Shown piece by piece: positions 44,302 to 55,714 of a DNA stretch of 64,000 nucleotides. Source of the DNA: Sporosarcina koreensis (GTDB lineage Bacteria; Bacillota; Bacilli; Bacillales_A; Planococcaceae); assembly GCF_000826145.2 (NCBI RefSeq), contig NZ_LN651337.1:313774-377773 (forward strand). The letters are read 5' to 3'. Made by a program: the position numbers and the translations under genes. How positions within the stretch are numbered: position 1 is the stretch's first letter; every line of letters begins with the position of its first letter. The notes under the pieces are model-generated. The model was given only the letters and a program-made list of their open reading frames with translations. It was not told where the DNA came from and searched no databases.

Positions 44302-45279
44302 GTGAAACGGAAGCGGAAAAAACTTCATACAAAAGGCAATATGATCATCTTTCCCGGCACCATGGAGCGGCTGCTCAGCCAGGCGGAAGATGCATTGCAG
44401 GCCGAAAACTTTCAGGAAGCTGTCCGCTTTTGCGAACAGCTTCTTGATATTGTACCGGATGCGCCCGAGCTGCCGGGCCTGCTGGCGGCCGCTCTTTATG
44501 AAACGAAAGAGTTCGAGAGGGCAAAACCATATGCCGCCCAATGGATCCACAGCGATCTGGCGGATTATTTCGAAGCGATGGAGCTGTATCTCGCCATCTG
44601 TATCCAGCTGCAGGACTATGATGAAGTCGAGGAGATCATCAGCGCGCTGCTGGAAGAAGACGTGGTGCCGCCGGATCTTCAGCAGAAGTTCATCTATCTG
44701 CAGGAACTGAATGGGCGTCTTGCCAGGAGATTCAGTGAGGAACCGGCAGAATTGGAAGACGGGCTGCCGTCCCTGCAAGATTTTCTCCAGATGACAGGGC
44801 CTGTTCAGCAACAGTTTCTCACAAAGCTGGAGGCACACGTGCCGGAGAATGCCGGACCGCTCCTCAGCGAGATTGCAGGCAGCACAGCCGTACCTGACAT
44901 GATGAGGACCTTTGCACTCGTGCTGCTCCGAAAATTGGGCTGGCAGGAGACGGTTGTCGTCGTGAAATTCAGCCGTGGGGTGAGTGTTATTCCGGCAGAA
45001 ATTCCGCTCCCGGGTGAGGATGCCGTTACGGTGGAAGTGCTCCGCCTGCTCGGCCGTCTGCTTGATAAGGATCCGACACGTCTGCAGCTGATCGAAGAGG
45101 CCGTCCGGAAGTTCGCCATCGTCAGCTATCCCGTCGGATGGGGGGCGTCCGCCGATCGGGTGGCAGATGCATATGCAAGCTACGCCTCCTTCCTTTTCGA
45201 AGGCGCACAGTATCCACAGACAGCGCTCCACCGGCTGATCCTGGGCGTCGATCAGGACGCAGGGCAGGCCGTGGAATGA
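44302..45279 (+). CDS. TPR-repeat protein upstream of tig (YsoA-like, DUF3196)
   Basis: A 325-residue helical repeat protein. TPR-like units appear near residues 24-50 (LSQAEDALQAENFQEAVRFC) and 60-80 (LLAAALYETKEFERA). A gene of this kind (ysoA) lies upstream of tig in Bacillus, and the position here is the same. The GTG start follows GCAGGTGACGGAC; an ATG 13 codons further (MIIFPGTME) is possible. Molecular role unknown. Confidence 0.8.
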   Translation: MKRKRKKLHTKGNMIIFPGTMERLLSQAEDALQAENFQEAVRFCEQLLDIVPDAPELPGLLAAALYETKEFERAKPYAAQWIHSDLADYFEAMELYLAICIQLQDYDEVEEIISALLEEDVVPPDLQQKFIYLQELNGRLARRFSEEPAELEDGLPSLQDFLQMTGPVQQQFLTKLEAHVPENAGPLLSEIAGSTAVPDMMRTFALVLLRKLGWQETVVVVKFSRGVSVIPAEIPLPGEDAVTVEVLRLLGRLLDKDPTRLQLIEEAVRKFAIVSYPVGWGASADRVADAYASYASFLFEGAQYPQTALHRLILGVDQDAGQAVE

Positions 45280-45285
45280 AATTTG

Positions 45286-45313
45286 TTGAAAGATAAAGAG
45301 ACTGTGATATACT
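45286..45313 (+). promoter_or_regulatory. Promoter of tig
   Basis: TTGAAA (45286-45291), 16 bases, TATACT (45308-45313), 70 bases before the tig start codon. Confidence 0.65.
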
Positions 45314-45383
45314 GAGAAAGTTGTCAATGGCGTATATAACAGGTCGGAATATAGTCGTCACTAATGATTCGGAGGTATGAATA

Positions 45384-46676
45384 ATGACAGTTAAATGGGA
45401 AAAGCAAGAAGGTAACAAAGGGAAATTGACGTTTGAAGTAACAGCAGAGCGTTTCAACACGGCGCTTGATCAGGCATTCAAGAAGGTCGTCAAGCAAGTG
45501 AACGCACCTGGATTCCGTAAAGGGAAAATGCCGCGCAAGATGTTCAACAAAATGTACGGGGAAGAAGCACTCTACAACGACGCAATCGACATCGTGCTTC
45601 CTGAAGCATACGATGCAGCTGTCCGCGAAGAAGGTCTTGAGCCGATCGCTTCCCCTGAAATCGACATCGAGAAACTCGAAAAGGGCGAGCCGGTCGTATT
45701 CACTGCAATCGTCCCTCTGAAGCCTGAAGTGAAACTCGGCGAGTACAAAGGCCTGGAAGCAACACGCCAGGAGACTAAAGTGACAGACGAAGAAATCGAT
45801 ACTGAGCTGGAAACACGCCGTGAGTCCATGGCTGAGATGGTCGTCAAAGAAGACGGCGCAATCGAAGACGGCGATACGGCCAACATCAACTTCGACGGAT
45901 ACTCGGAAGGTGAAGCGTTCGAAGGCGGAAAAGCCGAGAACTATGACCTTGTCGTAGGTTCCGGATCGTTCATCCCGGGCTTCGAAGAGCAGCTCGTCGG
46001 CTTGAAGACAGGCGACGAAAAAGATGTCGAATTGACATTCCCTGAAGAATACCACGCAGCAGAACTTGCTGGTAAGCCGGCAGTGTTCAAAGTGAAAGTC
46101 AACGAAGTGAAGGCGAAAGAAGTGCCTGAACTCGACGATGAGCTTGCAAAAGAAATGGACGAAGACGTGGAAACAGTGGACGAGCTCCGCAAGAAGATCC
46201 GCGAAAACCTTGAAACTGAAAAGCAGTCGGCAGCAGAAACAGCGCTTCGCGATGACCTCGTGGAAGCGGCAGCCCGCAACGCGGAATTCGAAGTGCCTGA
46301 AGAAATGGTGAATGCAGAAACAGACCGTATGCTTGAGGAATTCGGTCAGCGCCTGCAGATGCAGGGCATGAACCTGGATCTCTACTACCAGTTCTCCGGT
46401 CAGGATGAAGACGCTCTGCGCAGCCAGATGCACGACGACGCGATCAACCGTGTACGCGTATCACTCACTCTGGAAGCGATCGGCAAAGAAGAGAACGTCG
46501 AAATCTCCGAAGAGGAGATCAACGAAGAGCTCGACAAGATGTCCAAGCAGTTCAACATGGATATCGAGCAGATCAAAACAGCTCTCGGCGGCACAAGCAT
46601 GCTTGAGAACGACCTGCGCTTCAACAAGACAGTCCAGCTGCTTGTTGACAACGCAAAGATCACAGACGCTGAATAA
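45384..46676 (+). CDS. tig: Trigger factor
   Basis: The ribosome-bound chaperone and peptidyl-prolyl isomerase, 430 residues. The ribosome-docking signature [12 protein letters not shown] lies near residue 45, the FKBP-like domain near 150-245 ([16 protein letters not shown]), and a helical C-terminal chaperone domain follows. ATG is behind CGGAGGTATGAATA. Codon use looks tuned for high expression. It is followed by a clear terminator, so clpX is transcribed separately. Confidence 0.97.
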   Translation: MTVKWEKQEGNKGKLTFEVTAERFNTALDQAFKKVVKQVNAPGFRKGKMPRKMFNKMYGEEALYNDAIDIVLPEAYDAAVREEGLEPIASPEIDIEKLEKGEPVVFTAIVPLKPEVKLGEYKGLEATRQETKVTDEEIDTELETRRESMAEMVVKEDGAIEDGDTANINFDGYSEGEAFEGGKAENYDLVVGSGSFIPGFEEQLVGLKTGDEKDVELTFPEEYHAAELAGKPAVFKVKVNEVKAKEVPELDDELAKEMDEDVETVDELRKKIRENLETEKQSAAETALRDDLVEAAARNAEFEVPEEMVNAETDRMLEEFGQRLQMQGMNLDLYYQFSGQDEDALRSQMHDDAINRVRVSLTLEAIGKEENVEISEEEINEELDKMSKQFNMDIEQIKTALGGTSMLENDLRFNKTVQLLVDNAKITDAE

Positions 46677-46690
46677 TAGTTGTACTCTAG

Positions 46691-46723
46691 GCAAGGTACG
46701 CAGCAATCCGTACCTTGCTTTTC
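46691..46723 (+). terminator. Terminator of tig
   Basis: GCAAGGTACG (46691-46700) and CGTACCTTGC (46709-46718) followed by TTTTC. Confidence 0.92.
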
Positions 46724-46808
46724 TATATCATCGGGATAGGATGCTTGGCTTAGGGAAGACTGCAGGTACAGGGCCTGCGGAATGGCGGGTTGTCCGTCGG
46801 GTTTGTGA

Positions 46809-46962
46809 AGGTATGATCACTTTTTGGGATTTATGATCACTTTCAGGGATTTATGATCACTATTTGTGTTTTATGATCACTCAACAGGTTTTATGATCAC
46901 ATTCCGCGATTTATGATCACATTTATCGTTTTATGATCACTTTCCTGATTTTATGAGCAAAA
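46809..46962. repeat. Eight-copy array of the 20-bp element, array B
   Basis: TATGATCAC-type copies at 46811, 46831, 46851, 46871, 46891, 46911, 46931 and 46951, all exactly 20 bases apart; the last reads TTATGAGCAA. It lies between the tig terminator and the clpX promoter, orientation as in array A. The 140 bases between this array and the clpX promoter show nothing else I can support. Confidence 0.95.
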
Positions 46963-47108
46963 CAGCCGTTCCAGCAGTGGCAGCACATTGTACATGCCCG
47001 ATGGATGCCTGCATTGCGGGACTCTGCCGCCGCCTGCCTGCTGTGCAGTCCTGATTCCATGGCATCATAAAAGAAATCCTGTGTACATACTGCAAGAGGT
47101 CAAATCAT

Positions 47109-47137
47109 TTGATAAACCAGATGGAATCTTGTAAGAT
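47109..47137 (+). promoter_or_regulatory. Probable promoter of clpX
   Basis: TTGATA (47109-47114), 17 bases, TAAGAT (47132-47137), 23 bases before the start codon. No CtsR-type operator is seen. Confidence 0.55.
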
Positions 47138-47160
47138 TTCACTGAATAGGGGTGAGCAAT

Positions 47161-48426
47161 TTGTTCAAATTCAATGATGAAAAAGACAATTTGAGCTGTT
47201 CGTTCTGTGGCAAGACGCAGGACCAAGTCCGCAAACTGGTCGCAGGACAAGGGGTTTATATATGTGACGAATGCGTGGAACTCTGCGCTGAGATCGTCGA
47301 GGAAGAAGTCGGTCTGGAAGAAGGCTTCGAGTTCAAGGACGTACCGAAACCGAAAGAGATCCAGTCCATCCTGGATGAGTATATTATCGGGCAGGACCGT
47401 GCGAAGAAATCGCTGTCCGTTGCCGTTTACAACCACTACAAGCGTGTCAATTCCGGCAGTAAAGTCGACGATGTCGAACTCGCGAAGTCGAACATCGTGC
47501 TGATCGGGCCGACAGGAAGCGGTAAGACGCTTCTCGCTCAGACATTGGCACGCATTCTGGATGTGCCGTTTGCGATTGCAGACGCAACATCGCTGACAGA
47601 AGCCGGCTATGTCGGCGAAGACGTCGAGAATATCCTGCTCAAGCTGATCCAGTCGGCTGATTTCGATATCGACCGTGCTGAAAAAGGGATCATCTATATC
47701 GATGAAATCGATAAGGTCGCCCGTAAAGGCGAAAACGCATCGATCACCCGCGATGTATCTGGTGAAGGCGTCCAGCAGGCCCTCCTGAAGATTCTGGAAG
47801 GCACTGTTGCAAGCGTTCCGCCGCAGGGAGGCCGGAAGCATCCGCATCAGGAATTCATCCAGATCGATACGACGAACATCCTGTTCATCGTCGGTGGTGC
47901 GTTCGACGGCATCGAAGAGATCATCAAACGCCGTGTCGGTCAGAAAGTCATCGGCTTCGGTTCCGATCCGAATGCTGCAGAAGAAGAACGTTCACTTCTG
48001 TCCCGCATGATTCCGGAAGATCTCCAGCAATACGGTCTGATTCCGGAATTCATCGGGCGTCTGCCGGTGATCGCGACACTTGAGCAGCTGAGCGAAGATA
48101 CACTGTATCAGATCCTCACGCAGCCGAAGAACGCAATCGTCAAGCAGTATCAGAAGATGCTGAGCCTCGATGACGTGGAACTTCGTTTCGAAGACGACGC
48201 ACTGATCGAAATCGCCCGCGAAGCGATCGAGCGGAAGACAGGCGCCCGCGGTCTGCGGTCCATCATCGAAAACATCATGCTTGACGTCATGTATGAGCTG
48301 CCGTCACTTGAAGAAGTGAAAGAGTGTCTCATCACGAAAGATTCCGTTCTTGGGAAAGGGTCGCCGATCCTCTATCGCGAAGACGGTTCGGAAATGAAGC
48401 TTGATAACGAACAACATACAGCGTAA
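47161..48426 (+). CDS. clpX: ATP-dependent Clp protease ATPase ClpX
   Basis: The Hsp100 unfoldase that partners ClpP, 421 residues, the normal length. An N-terminal zinc finger (CSFC and CDEC pairs) is followed by the AAA core with Walker A GPTGSGKT near residue 117, Walker [10 protein letters not shown], and the [19 protein letters not shown] pore/sensor stretch. The TTG at 47161 gives FKFNDEK, as in Bacillus ClpX, behind AGGGGTGA; a GTG three codons upstream would lie inside that site. A terminator-like stem follows. Confidence 0.96.
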   Translation: MFKFNDEKDNLSCSFCGKTQDQVRKLVAGQGVYICDECVELCAEIVEEEVGLEEGFEFKDVPKPKEIQSILDEYIIGQDRAKKSLSVAVYNHYKRVNSGSKVDDVELAKSNIVLIGPTGSGKTLLAQTLARILDVPFAIADATSLTEAGYVGEDVENILLKLIQSADFDIDRAEKGIIYIDEIDKVARKGENASITRDVSGEGVQQALLKILEGTVASVPPQGGRKHPHQEFIQIDTTNILFIVGGAFDGIEEIIKRRVGQKVIGFGSDPNAAEEERSLLSRMIPEDLQQYGLIPEFIGRLPVIATLEQLSEDTLYQILTQPKNAIVKQYQKMLSLDDVELRFEDDALIEIAREAIERKTGARGLRSIIENIMLDVMYELPSLEEVKECLITKDSVLGKGSPILYREDGSEMKLDNEQHTA

Positions 48427-48437
48427 ACAGATTGGGA

Positions 48438-48486
48438 AGCTGACTTGTAAAAAGCGCAAATGTGCTGAATGAGTCAGCTTTTTTCC
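48438..48486 (+). terminator. Terminator of clpX
   Basis: AAGCTGACT and AGTCAGCTT flank about 26 bases and run into a T6 tract. Confidence 0.75.
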
Positions 48487-48551
48487 TAATTCTAGTTATT
48501 GCCGTCATACATACGAATCGATATAGTTACTTATGGAGGTGACGTTTCTAA

Positions 48552-50885
48552 ATGGCAGTACGACATACAATCCCTCTTCTACCATTGAGAGGCATACTGA
48601 TTTACCCGACAATGACTTTACATATCGACGTGGGCCGTGAACGCTCCGTCTTCGCAATCGAGCATGCGCTCGCCAACGACAACCTCATCTTCCTGGCAAC
48701 CCAGATTGACATGAACGAAGAGAACCCGGAACCCGAAGACCTGTATCATCTCGGAACGCTTGCGCTCGTTAAATCGATGACGCAGCTGCCGAACGGCGTC
48801 TACCGTGTACTGCTCGAAGGTGTCGAGCGCGCGGAATGGATGGACTATGAAGAGGCGGACCTCTATCCTGTCGTTTCCGTCAATGGTTTCCCGGATTCCA
48901 CTGAAGTCGATCCGGAGACCGAAGCGCTCATGAGGACGCTGCTTGCTTACTTCAAAAAATATACGGAAGTGTCGAAGCGTATCAACGAAGATGCGTATAA
49001 TGCCGTATCAGGCATCCAGGAACCCGGTCGGCTAGCAGATTCGATTGCATCCTACCTGCCGCTGAAAATCCGTGCAAAACAGGACATCCTGGAAACACGC
49101 AATGTCAACGAACGACTCGAATGGCTGATCGGCCGGCTCTTCAATGAGCAGGAAGTCATGGACCTCGAGCAGAAGATCAACGAACGGGTCCGTGAGGCGA
49201 TGGAGCGCACGCAGAAAGAGTTCTACCTGCGCGAGCAGATGAAAGCGATCCAGACCGAACTCGGCGACAAGGACGGCAAAGGGCTTGAGGTCGAGTCGCT
49301 GCGCGAGCAGATCAAAGACGCCGGCATGCCGGAAGACGTCCGGAAAACTGCGGAGCGTGAATTGGACCGCTATGAAAAGATTCCGTCGGCTGCCGCGGAA
49401 AGCGGGATCATCCGGTCGTATCTCGACTGGCTCGTTGCACTTCCCTGGTCGTATGCAACGAAAGATCAGCTGGATATCAGCCGCTCCGAGCAGATTCTGG
49501 AACGGGATCACGAAGGGCTCGATACGGTGAAGGAACGCATTCTCGAATTCCTGTCCGTCCGGCAGCTGACAAAGTCGCTCCGCGGGCCGATCCTCTGCAT
49601 CGAAGGACCGCCTGGTGTTGGGAAGACATCCCTCGCCAAGTCGATTGCGGAATCGCTCGACCGGAAGTTCGTCAGGGTCTCCCTCGGCGGCGTCCGTGAC
49701 GAATCCGAAATCCGGGGACACCGCCGGACGTACGTCGGTGCGATGCCGGGCCGTATTATCCAGGGGATGAAGAAAGCAGGCACCGTCAATCCGGTCTTCC
49801 TGCTCGATGAAATCGACAAGATGTCGAACGACTTCAGGGGGGATCCGTCCTCCGCTATGCTTGAAGTGCTGGACCCTGAACAGAACAGCACATTCAGTGA
49901 CCATTACATAGAAGAGCCGTATGATCTCTCGAAAGTTTTGTTCATTGCAACCGCCAATGATCTGAGTGCGATTCCGGGACCGCTGCGCGACCGGATGGAA
50001 ATCATCTCGATCGCCGGTTATACCGAGCTTGAAAAGCAGGCGATCGCAGCGAACCATCTCATTCCGAAACAGCTGAAGGAGCATGGGCTGACAAAGTCGC
50101 AAGTGAAGTTTCAGCAGCCGGCAATCCTCGATATCGTGCGGTTCTATACGCGTGAGGCCGGGGTCCGTTCGCTGCAGCGGGAAATCGCAAGTGTCTGCCG
50201 GAAAGCGGCGCGTCTCATTGCGGGCGGCAAGAAAAAAAGCGTCACAGTGAGTGCAAAGACCCTTCCGGCCTACCTGGGGAAACGGAAGTTCAGCCACGGA
50301 CAGGCCGAGGAGACGAATCAGGTCGGCGTTGCAACCGGACTTGCCTATACATCGGTCGGCGGTGATACGCTGCAGATTGAAGTATCACTGTCGCCTGGAA
50401 AAGGCAAACTGATCCTGACAGGCAAGCTCGGAGACGTTATGAAGGAATCCGCCCAGACGGCGCTGTCCTATGTGCGATCGAAAGCCGAAAGTCTCGGCAT
50501 CGATCCGAAGTTCTACGAAACGAACGACATCCATATCCACGTGCCTCAGGGAGCCGTGCCGAAGGACGGTCCATCCGCAGGCGTCACCATCGCCACAGCG
50601 CTTGTCTCCGCGCTCACCGACCGGCCGATCCGTAAAGAAGTCGGCATGACGGGCGAGATCACATTGCGCGGCCGGGTGCTGCCGATCGGCGGCCTGAAGG
50701 AGAAGACACTGAGTGCGCATCGGGCGGGTCTCCGTGTCATCGTCCTGCCGAAGGAGAACGAGCGGGATATCGATGAGGTCCCCGCTGAAATACGGAACGA
50801 TCTTACATTCAAATTGGCAGACGATGCTGAGCAGGTGCTCGCCGCTGCATTGGAGGAACGGAGCTATGAAAGTACACAACGTTGA
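48552..50885 (+). CDS. lon: ATP-dependent protease Lon (LonA)
   Basis: The cytosolic AAA+ serine protease that degrades damaged and regulatory proteins, 777 residues. The N-terminal substrate-binding domain starts [13 protein letters not shown]. Walker A GPPGVGKT is near residue 353, with FLLDEIDKM as Walker B. The catalytic Ser is in [12 protein letters not shown] (about 675) and the Lys in [12 protein letters not shown] (about 717). ATG follows ATGGAGGTGACGTTTCTAA. It overlaps engB by 20 bases, the Bacillus arrangement. Confidence 0.97.
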   Translation: MAVRHTIPLLPLRGILIYPTMTLHIDVGRERSVFAIEHALANDNLIFLATQIDMNEENPEPEDLYHLGTLALVKSMTQLPNGVYRVLLEGVERAEWMDYEEADLYPVVSVNGFPDSTEVDPETEALMRTLLAYFKKYTEVSKRINEDAYNAVSGIQEPGRLADSIASYLPLKIRAKQDILETRNVNERLEWLIGRLFNEQEVMDLEQKINERVREAMERTQKEFYLREQMKAIQTELGDKDGKGLEVESLREQIKDAGMPEDVRKTAERELDRYEKIPSAAAESGIIRSYLDWLVALPWSYATKDQLDISRSEQILERDHEGLDTVKERILEFLSVRQLTKSLRGPILCIEGPPGVGKTSLAKSIAESLDRKFVRVSLGGVRDESEIRGHRRTYVGAMPGRIIQGMKKAGTVNPVFLLDEIDKMSNDFRGDPSSAMLEVLDPEQNSTFSDHYIEEPYDLSKVLFIATANDLSAIPGPLRDRMEIISIAGYTELEKQAIAANHLIPKQLKEHGLTKSQVKFQQPAILDIVRFYTREAGVRSLQREIASVCRKAARLIAGGKKKSVTVSAKTLPAYLGKRKFSHGQAEETNQVGVATGLAYTSVGGDTLQIEVSLSPGKGKLILTGKLGDVMKESAQTALSYVRSKAESLGIDPKFYETNDIHIHVPQGAVPKDGPSAGVTIATALVSALTDRPIRKEVGMTGEITLRGRVLPIGGLKEKTLSAHRAGLRVIVLPKENERDIDEVPAEIRNDLTFKLADDAEQVLAAALEERSYESTQR

Positions 50886-51447
50886 AATGGTGATGAGCGC
50901 CGTCCGTCCGGAACAATATCCGGAGGACGGTTTCCCGGAATTTGCGCTCGCCGGACGGTCGAACGTCGGCAAGTCTTCGTTCATCAACAAGATGCTGGGC
51001 CGGAAGAACATCGCCCGGACGTCATCGAAACCCGGCAAGACACAGACCCTGAATTTCTATAAGATCGAAGAGCAGCTGTTCTTCGTGGATGTGCCGGGCT
51101 ACGGCTATGCGCGCGTATCGAAAACGGAGAAAGAGAAATGGGGCGGCATGATCGAGCGGTACCTGACCGGCCGCGAACACTTGCGGGCAGCGATCCAGAT
51201 TGTCGACATCCGCCATGCACCGTCGAAAGATGATGTCAATATGTACAATTTCTTCGTCCATTACAACATTCCGACAATCGTCATCGCGACAAAAGCCGAT
51301 AAGATTCCGCGGGGCAAGTGGGACAAGCACAAGAAAATCGTCCGCCAGACTCTCAACATGCTCGGCGACGACCCGCTGTTCGTCTTCTCCTCTGAAAAGG
51401 GGATCGGTGTCGAAGAAGTATGGACGGAAATCGAAAGCAGGATGTAA
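50866..51447 (+). CDS. engB: Ribosome biogenesis GTPase EngB (YsxC/YihA)
   Basis: An essential GTPase for large-subunit ribosome assembly, 193 residues. G1 is [10 protein letters not shown] (about residue 27), the switch region is [13 protein letters not shown]3 is [10 protein letters not shown]4 is TKADK and G5 is SSEKGIG. ATG follows TTGGAGGAACGGAGCT, inside the end of lon, so the two are coupled. A terminator follows, separating it from the hem operon. Confidence 0.96.
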   Translation: MKVHNVEMVMSAVRPEQYPEDGFPEFALAGRSNVGKSSFINKMLGRKNIARTSSKPGKTQTLNFYKIEEQLFFVDVPGYGYARVSKTEKEKWGGMIERYLTGREHLRAAIQIVDIRHAPSKDDVNMYNFFVHYNIPTIVIATKADKIPRGKWDKHKKIVRQTLNMLGDDPLFVFSSEKGIGVEEVWTEIESRM

Positions 51448-51478
51448 CTGCCGGAATCTCCATCCGGCGTCTGCATAG

Positions 51479-51512
51479 GCTGTTCCGGCCGTTGCGACTG
51501 GAACAGCTTTTT
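51479..51512 (+). terminator. Terminator of lon-engB
   Basis: GCTGTTCC (51479-51486) and GGAACAGC (51500-51507) followed by TTTTT. Confidence 0.85.
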
Positions 51513-51552
51513 CGGCCGGGCATAATATGGTGATGCGTCCAGAAACAGACCA

Positions 51553-51590
51553 TTGGAAAGCGGGCGGCAAATACTTTATAATGATTATAA
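51553..51590 (+). promoter_or_regulatory. hem operon promoter with a perfect PerR/Fur-type box
   Basis: TTGGAA (51553-51558), 18 bases, TATAAT (51577-51582). The -10 box lies inside TTATAAT-G-ATTATAA (51576-51590), a perfect 7-1-7 inverted repeat matching the PerR box. In Bacillus subtilis, hemA is repressed by PerR, the peroxide sensor, so the same control is expected. A second possible -10 (TATACT, 51660-51665) lacks a matching -35. Confidence 0.85.
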
Positions 51591-51703
51591 GGAGAATGCG
51601 CTCCGGTCAGACGTCATATGTTGTTCATAAATCGTCCATGAACTGTACGCATGCTGTGTTATACTTAGGAACAGGAAATAGACGCGAAAGGTGTGAATCC
51701 GTA

Positions 51704-53068
51704 GTGAAACTGCTCGCAATCGGAGTCAATCACAGGACAGCGCCGGTAGAAATCAGAGAAAAGCTTTCGTTCAATGAAGCTGATTTGCCGCACGCCATGA
51801 AAACTCTCCAATCGACAAAAAGCATACTTGAAAATATCATCGTTTCGACCTGTAACCGGACAGAGATCTACGCCGTCGTGGATCAGCTGCATACAGGTCG
51901 TTATTATGTCAAAAACTTTCTGGCGGAATGGTTCCGCCTGCCGGTCGAAAGTTTCACCCAGCATCTCATCATCAAAGAAGAGGACGAAGCCGTCGAACAC
52001 TTGATGGCTGTGACGTCGGGTATCGATTCGATGGTTCTCGGTGAGACACAGATCCTCGGCCAGGTCCGTACAAGTTTCCTGAAAGCGCAGGAAATCGGTA
52101 CGACCGGCACGATCTTCAACGAACTGTTCAAACAGGCGATCACTGTCGCAAAACGGGCCCATGCCGAAACGGCGATCGGCGAGAATGCCGTGTCCGTTTC
52201 ATATGCGGCCGTCGAACTCGGCAAGAAGATCTTCGGTTCGCTGAAGAACAAACATATCGCTATTGTCGGCGCGGGTGAAATGGGCGAGCTGACTATCAAA
52301 AACCTGCAGGGAAGCGGTGTGGGCAAAATCACTGTGCTGAACCGGACACTTTCCAAAGCGGAGGACTTGGCCGGTAAATTTGATGGGGCCGCCAAACCGC
52401 TCCAGGAACTGCAGTGCACGCTGCTGGATGTCGATATCCTCATCAGCAGTACAGGGTCGAAAGACTACATCATCGATCTGGAACTGATGCAGTTCGTCGA
52501 GCGGCTGCGTAAAGGGCGACCGCTGTTCCTCGTGGATATCGCGGTACCGCGCGACATGGATCCGCGCATCGGCGAGCTTCCGAACATGTTCCTGTACGAT
52601 ATCGATGACATGCAGGGGATCGTGGAAGCGAATCTCGCAGAACGGAAACGGGCGGCGGATGAAATCATGACGATGATCCGCGGTGAAGTCGTGCTCTTCA
52701 AGGAATGGCTCGTCACACTCGGTGTTGTTCCGGTTATCACAGCTCTGCGTAAAAAGGCGCTGTCCATCCAATCGGAGACGATGGCGAGCATCGAGAACAA
52801 GATGCCTGATCTGACGGACCGCGAAAAGAAAGTGCTGAACAAGCATACGAAATCGATCATCAATCAGTTATTGAAAGAACCGATCCTGCAGGCGAAGGAG
52901 TTCGCTTCCGATCCGAAAGCGGCAGAGAAGCTCGAGCTGTTCCAGTCGATTTTCGGCATTGCAGAAGAGGTGCAGCGTGAAAAAGAATTGCAGGCACAAC
53001 AGCAAAAAGCGGAACAGGGAGCCGGTGCTTCCCAAACGGCCGGGCTGCAGCCTGATATGACATATTGA
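51704..53068 (+). CDS. hemA: Glutamyl-tRNA reductase
   Basis: First step of tetrapyrrole synthesis: reduction of glutamyl-tRNA to glutamate-1-semialdehyde. The 454 residues carry the catalytic Cys in VSTCNRTE (about residue 50), [16 protein letters not shown] near 105, the NADPH motif VGAGEMGEL near 190, and a C-terminal dimerisation helix. The tail after residue 430 is rich in Gln and Ala. The GTG start follows AAAGGTGTGAATCCGTA. It heads the hemAXCDBL operon under a PerR box. Confidence 0.96.
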   Translation: MKLLAIGVNHRTAPVEIREKLSFNEADLPHAMKTLQSTKSILENIIVSTCNRTEIYAVVDQLHTGRYYVKNFLAEWFRLPVESFTQHLIIKEEDEAVEHLMAVTSGIDSMVLGETQILGQVRTSFLKAQEIGTTGTIFNELFKQAITVAKRAHAETAIGENAVSVSYAAVELGKKIFGSLKNKHIAIVGAGEMGELTIKNLQGSGVGKITVLNRTLSKAEDLAGKFDGAAKPLQELQCTLLDVDILISSTGSKDYIIDLELMQFVERLRKGRPLFLVDIAVPRDMDPRIGELPNMFLYDIDDMQGIVEANLAERKRAADEIMTMIRGEVVLFKEWLVTLGVVPVITALRKKALSIQSETMASIENKMPDLTDREKKVLNKHTKSIINQLLKEPILQAKEFASDPKAAEKLELFQSIFGIAEEVQREKELQAQQQKAEQGAGASQTAGLQPDMTY

Positions 53069-53080
53069 CAAGGTTTGTCC

Positions 53081-53134
53081 AAGTCATTTCCCATCCCGCT
53101 TCTTTGCCGGCTGATGCGGAAATGGCTTTTTTAA
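53081..53134 (+). terminator. Terminator-like hairpin between hemA and hemX
   Basis: AAGTCATTTCC pairs with GGAAATGGCTT (one wobble), an inner CCGC/GCGG extends it, and TTTTTTA follows. It stands inside the operon, where it could reduce downstream transcription or set mRNA ends. Confidence 0.75.
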
Positions 53135-53155
53135 CAGAAAGGCAGAGATTGGCCT

Positions 53156-53986
53156 ATGGTTGAAATGACGATGGCGCGGCTTCAGGAAGCTATGCTTGTG
53201 CTGTATGCCGTCAGCCTGGTTTTCTACTTCATCGATTTCCTGAAAAAAGAACCGCATGCACAGCGGGCGGCTTTCTGGCTGACCGCTGCCGTATTCTTCA
53301 TGCAGACGGGGTTCCTGCTGCGGACGATCATCCTGACCAGGCAGCTGCCGGTTCTGTCACTCACCGACGGGGTCTATTTCTTCACCTGGATCCTGATCGC
53401 CCTGTCGCTCGGCATCCAGCTCCGGTACAGCTCAAGCTATGCGGGATTCTTTTTGAATGTGATCGGGTTCAGTTTCATGACATTCCATATTTTCGCACCT
53501 GCCGGACCGGCCGGGAGCGGAGTCGGGGAGCCGCTCATTTCCGAACTGCTGTTCATCCATATCATGTTCGCGATTTTGTCCTATGCCGCATTCGCGATGG
53601 CGTTCGTATTCGCGATTCTGTACCTGCTCGTATATAATTTGCTGAAGAAAAAGAAATGGTCGGCACAGTTCAGCCGCCTTCCTTCGCTCCAGCATGCGCT
53701 GACCGGTACGAAATCGGCGATCTATACGGGAATCCCTATGCTGCTCGTGAGCCTGATCCTCGGCATCCAGTGGGCCTATACGGCTCTTGACGACTGGACG
53801 ATCTTCGACTTCAAGATTGTCGGGTCGTTTCTGCTGCTGATCGTCTACAGTTCGCTGCTCATGCTGAATCGGCGCGGGAAACTGCAGGCGGCGGATTTCG
53901 CCTGGGCGAACGTGATCGCATTCGTGCTGATCATCATCAATTTCTTTTTAGGAAGCAGACTATCGCAATTCCACTTCTGGCTGTGA
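53156..53986 (+). CDS. hemX: HemX, cytochrome c assembly-type membrane protein
   Basis: A 276-residue protein with eight hydrophobic segments, in the CcmC/CcsA-like HemX family that in Bacillus affects the level of HemA. Features are [20 protein letters not shown] near residue 24 and the conserved [20 protein letters not shown] near 145. Sequence before the ATG has AAAGG only at long distance, so the start could be the ATG three codons later. Position between hemA and hemC is as in Bacillus. Confidence 0.92.
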   Translation: MVEMTMARLQEAMLVLYAVSLVFYFIDFLKKEPHAQRAAFWLTAAVFFMQTGFLLRTIILTRQLPVLSLTDGVYFFTWILIALSLGIQLRYSSSYAGFFLNVIGFSFMTFHIFAPAGPAGSGVGEPLISELLFIHIMFAILSYAAFAMAFVFAILYLLVYNLLKKKKWSAQFSRLPSLQHALTGTKSAIYTGIPMLLVSLILGIQWAYTALDDWTIFDFKIVGSFLLLIVYSSLLMLNRRGKLQAADFAWANVIAFVLIIINFFLGSRLSQFHFWL

Positions 53987-54030
53987 ACGCAACTGGCCGG
54001 GAATCCATACAACCGGAAAGGAAGAGGACT

Positions 54031-54963
54031 TTGAGAAAAATTATTGTAGGTTCGAGAAGAAGCAAGCTCGCATTGACCCAGACGAACTGGTTCATCGATC
54101 AGCTGAAGGCGGCAGGTGTGCCGTTCGAATTCGAAGTGAAAGAGATCGTGACGAAGGGTGACCAGATCGTCGACGTCATGCTGTCGAAAGTCGGCGGGAA
54201 AGGGCTCTTCGTCAAGGAGATCCAGCAGGCGCTGTTCGACAAGGAAATCGACTTTGCGGTACATAGCATGAAGGACATGCCGTCTGTCCTGCCGGAAGGA
54301 CTGATTGTCGGCTGTATCCCGAAACGTGTGGATCCGCGCGATGCGTTCATCTCGAATGGCAATGTAGCGTTCAAGGACCTGCCGAAAGGTGCTGTTGTCG
54401 GAACGTCAAGTCTCCGGAGAAGTTCCCAGCTGCTGCTGCTGCGTCCCGATCTCGACATCAAATGGATCCGCGGCAATATCGACACCCGCCTGAAAAAGAT
54501 GCAGAGCGGGGAATACGACGCCATCCTGCTCGCGGCAGCCGGCCTGAAGCGGATGGGCTGGAGCGAAGATATCGTCACTGAATATATGAACCTGGAAGAC
54601 TGCATTCCCGCAGTCGGGCAAGGTGCCCTGTCGATCGAATGCCGGTCGGACGACGCAGAATTGCTTGCGGAATTGGCAAAGCTGAACGATGAGCAGACTT
54701 TCCGAGAAGTGGAAGCGGAACGGACGTTCTTGCGGGAAATGGACGGATCGTGCCAAGTGCCGATCGGCGGCTTTGCCCGTGTGAAAGAAGAAGGCATTGA
54801 GATGACAGGTTTCATCGCAGCGCCGGATGCGTCCGTTGTCTACCGTCACACCGCGCTGGCAGACACACCCGTGGAAGCAGGTGAAATCGTGGCGGATACA
54901 CTCCGGAAAGAAGGGGCAGCGGAAGTCATCGAGAAAGTGAAGGCCGAAATGGATGTCCAGTAA
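54031..54963 (+). CDS. hemC: Hydroxymethylbilane synthase
   Basis: Polymerises four porphobilinogens to hydroxymethylbilane. The 310 residues begin [17 protein letters not shown], with [13 protein letters not shown] near 80 and the dipyrromethane-cofactor Cys in [10 protein letters not shown] near 241. The TTG start is set by GGAAGAGGAC; an ATG 16 codons upstream overlaps hemX but lacks similarity. Its last codons overlap the hemD start. Confidence 0.96.
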   Translation: MRKIIVGSRRSKLALTQTNWFIDQLKAAGVPFEFEVKEIVTKGDQIVDVMLSKVGGKGLFVKEIQQALFDKEIDFAVHSMKDMPSVLPEGLIVGCIPKRVDPRDAFISNGNVAFKDLPKGAVVGTSSLRRSSQLLLLRPDLDIKWIRGNIDTRLKKMQSGEYDAILLAAAGLKRMGWSEDIVTEYMNLEDCIPAVGQGALSIECRSDDAELLAELAKLNDEQTFREVEAERTFLREMDGSCQVPIGGFARVKEEGIEMTGFIAAPDASVVYRHTALADTPVEAGEIVADTLRKEGAAEVIEKVKAEMDVQ

Positions 54964-55711
54964 GCAGCCGCTCTGCGGTGAGACCGTCATCTTCACAAGT
55001 ACGAAAAAATCAGAGGAGCCGTACGAGCTCGTCCGGCAGCTCGGCGGGGAGCCGGTCTCCCTGCCGCTCATCCGGACAGCCGAAAGGCAGCGCGATGATG
55101 ATCATGCCCGGCTGCTGCAGGCGCAGGCGTACGATTGGCTCATCTTCACGAGCCAGAGCGCAGTAGCTGTATTCAAAAGGAAGCTTGGACGTTCCGGCAT
55201 GGACGCGGAGTCGTTTCCCGTGCATGTCGCAGCCGTCGGCGAGAAAACCGCGGCTGCCCTGCGTGAGCTCGGCTTCGGCGTGGATTTCATCCCTGATGTG
55301 TTCAGCGCCGATGTATTCGTCAAGCAGTTCAACCCTGCCGGCAGAGCACTCCGTGCGCTGTTCCTGAAGGGGAACCTGGCAGGATCGCTCATCTCAACCG
55401 AACTCTCCCTGTCTGTCGATGAATGGACAGTATACGACACAGTCCCTGAAACGGCTTCCATCAAAAGGATTGCGGATCTGGCACGACAAGACTTGCCGCT
55501 GTCGATCCTGTTCGCCAGTCCGTCCGCAGTTTCGGTGTTCGGGGAATACCTGGCGCCGCAGATCGGCTGGACGGGCTTTACAATCGGGGCAATCGGGCAT
55601 ATTACGGAACGGGCACTGATGGAAGCCGGCGCGCATGCCGGCGTCATGCCGTCCGTCTATACATTACCGGAACTCGTGCGGGCACTCGCCGAGTCGAAAG
55701 GAAGGAACTGA
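54953..55711 (+). CDS. hemD: Uroporphyrinogen-III synthase
   Basis: Closes and inverts ring D of hydroxymethylbilane. The 252 residues show the loosely conserved HemD features: [21 protein letters not shown] at the start, [18 protein letters not shown] near 60, and [14 protein letters not shown] near 181, followed by [16 protein letters not shown]. It overlaps the 3' end of hemC by 11 bases and ends three bases before the hemB start. Confidence 0.92.
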   Translation: MSSKQPLCGETVIFTSTKKSEEPYELVRQLGGEPVSLPLIRTAERQRDDDHARLLQAQAYDWLIFTSQSAVAVFKRKLGRSGMDAESFPVHVAAVGEKTAAALRELGFGVDFIPDVFSADVFVKQFNPAGRALRALFLKGNLAGSLISTELSLSVDEWTVYDTVPETASIKRIADLARQDLPLSILFASPSAVSVFGEYLAPQIGWTGFTIGAIGHITERALMEAGAHAGVMPSVYTLPELVRALAESKGRN

Positions 55712-55714
55712 CTG

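Noticed and set aside
45324..46433. 369-codon open frame antisense to tig, rich in Phe and Cys.
   Set aside because: Mirror of the Glu/Lys-rich trigger factor coding sequence; not a real gene.
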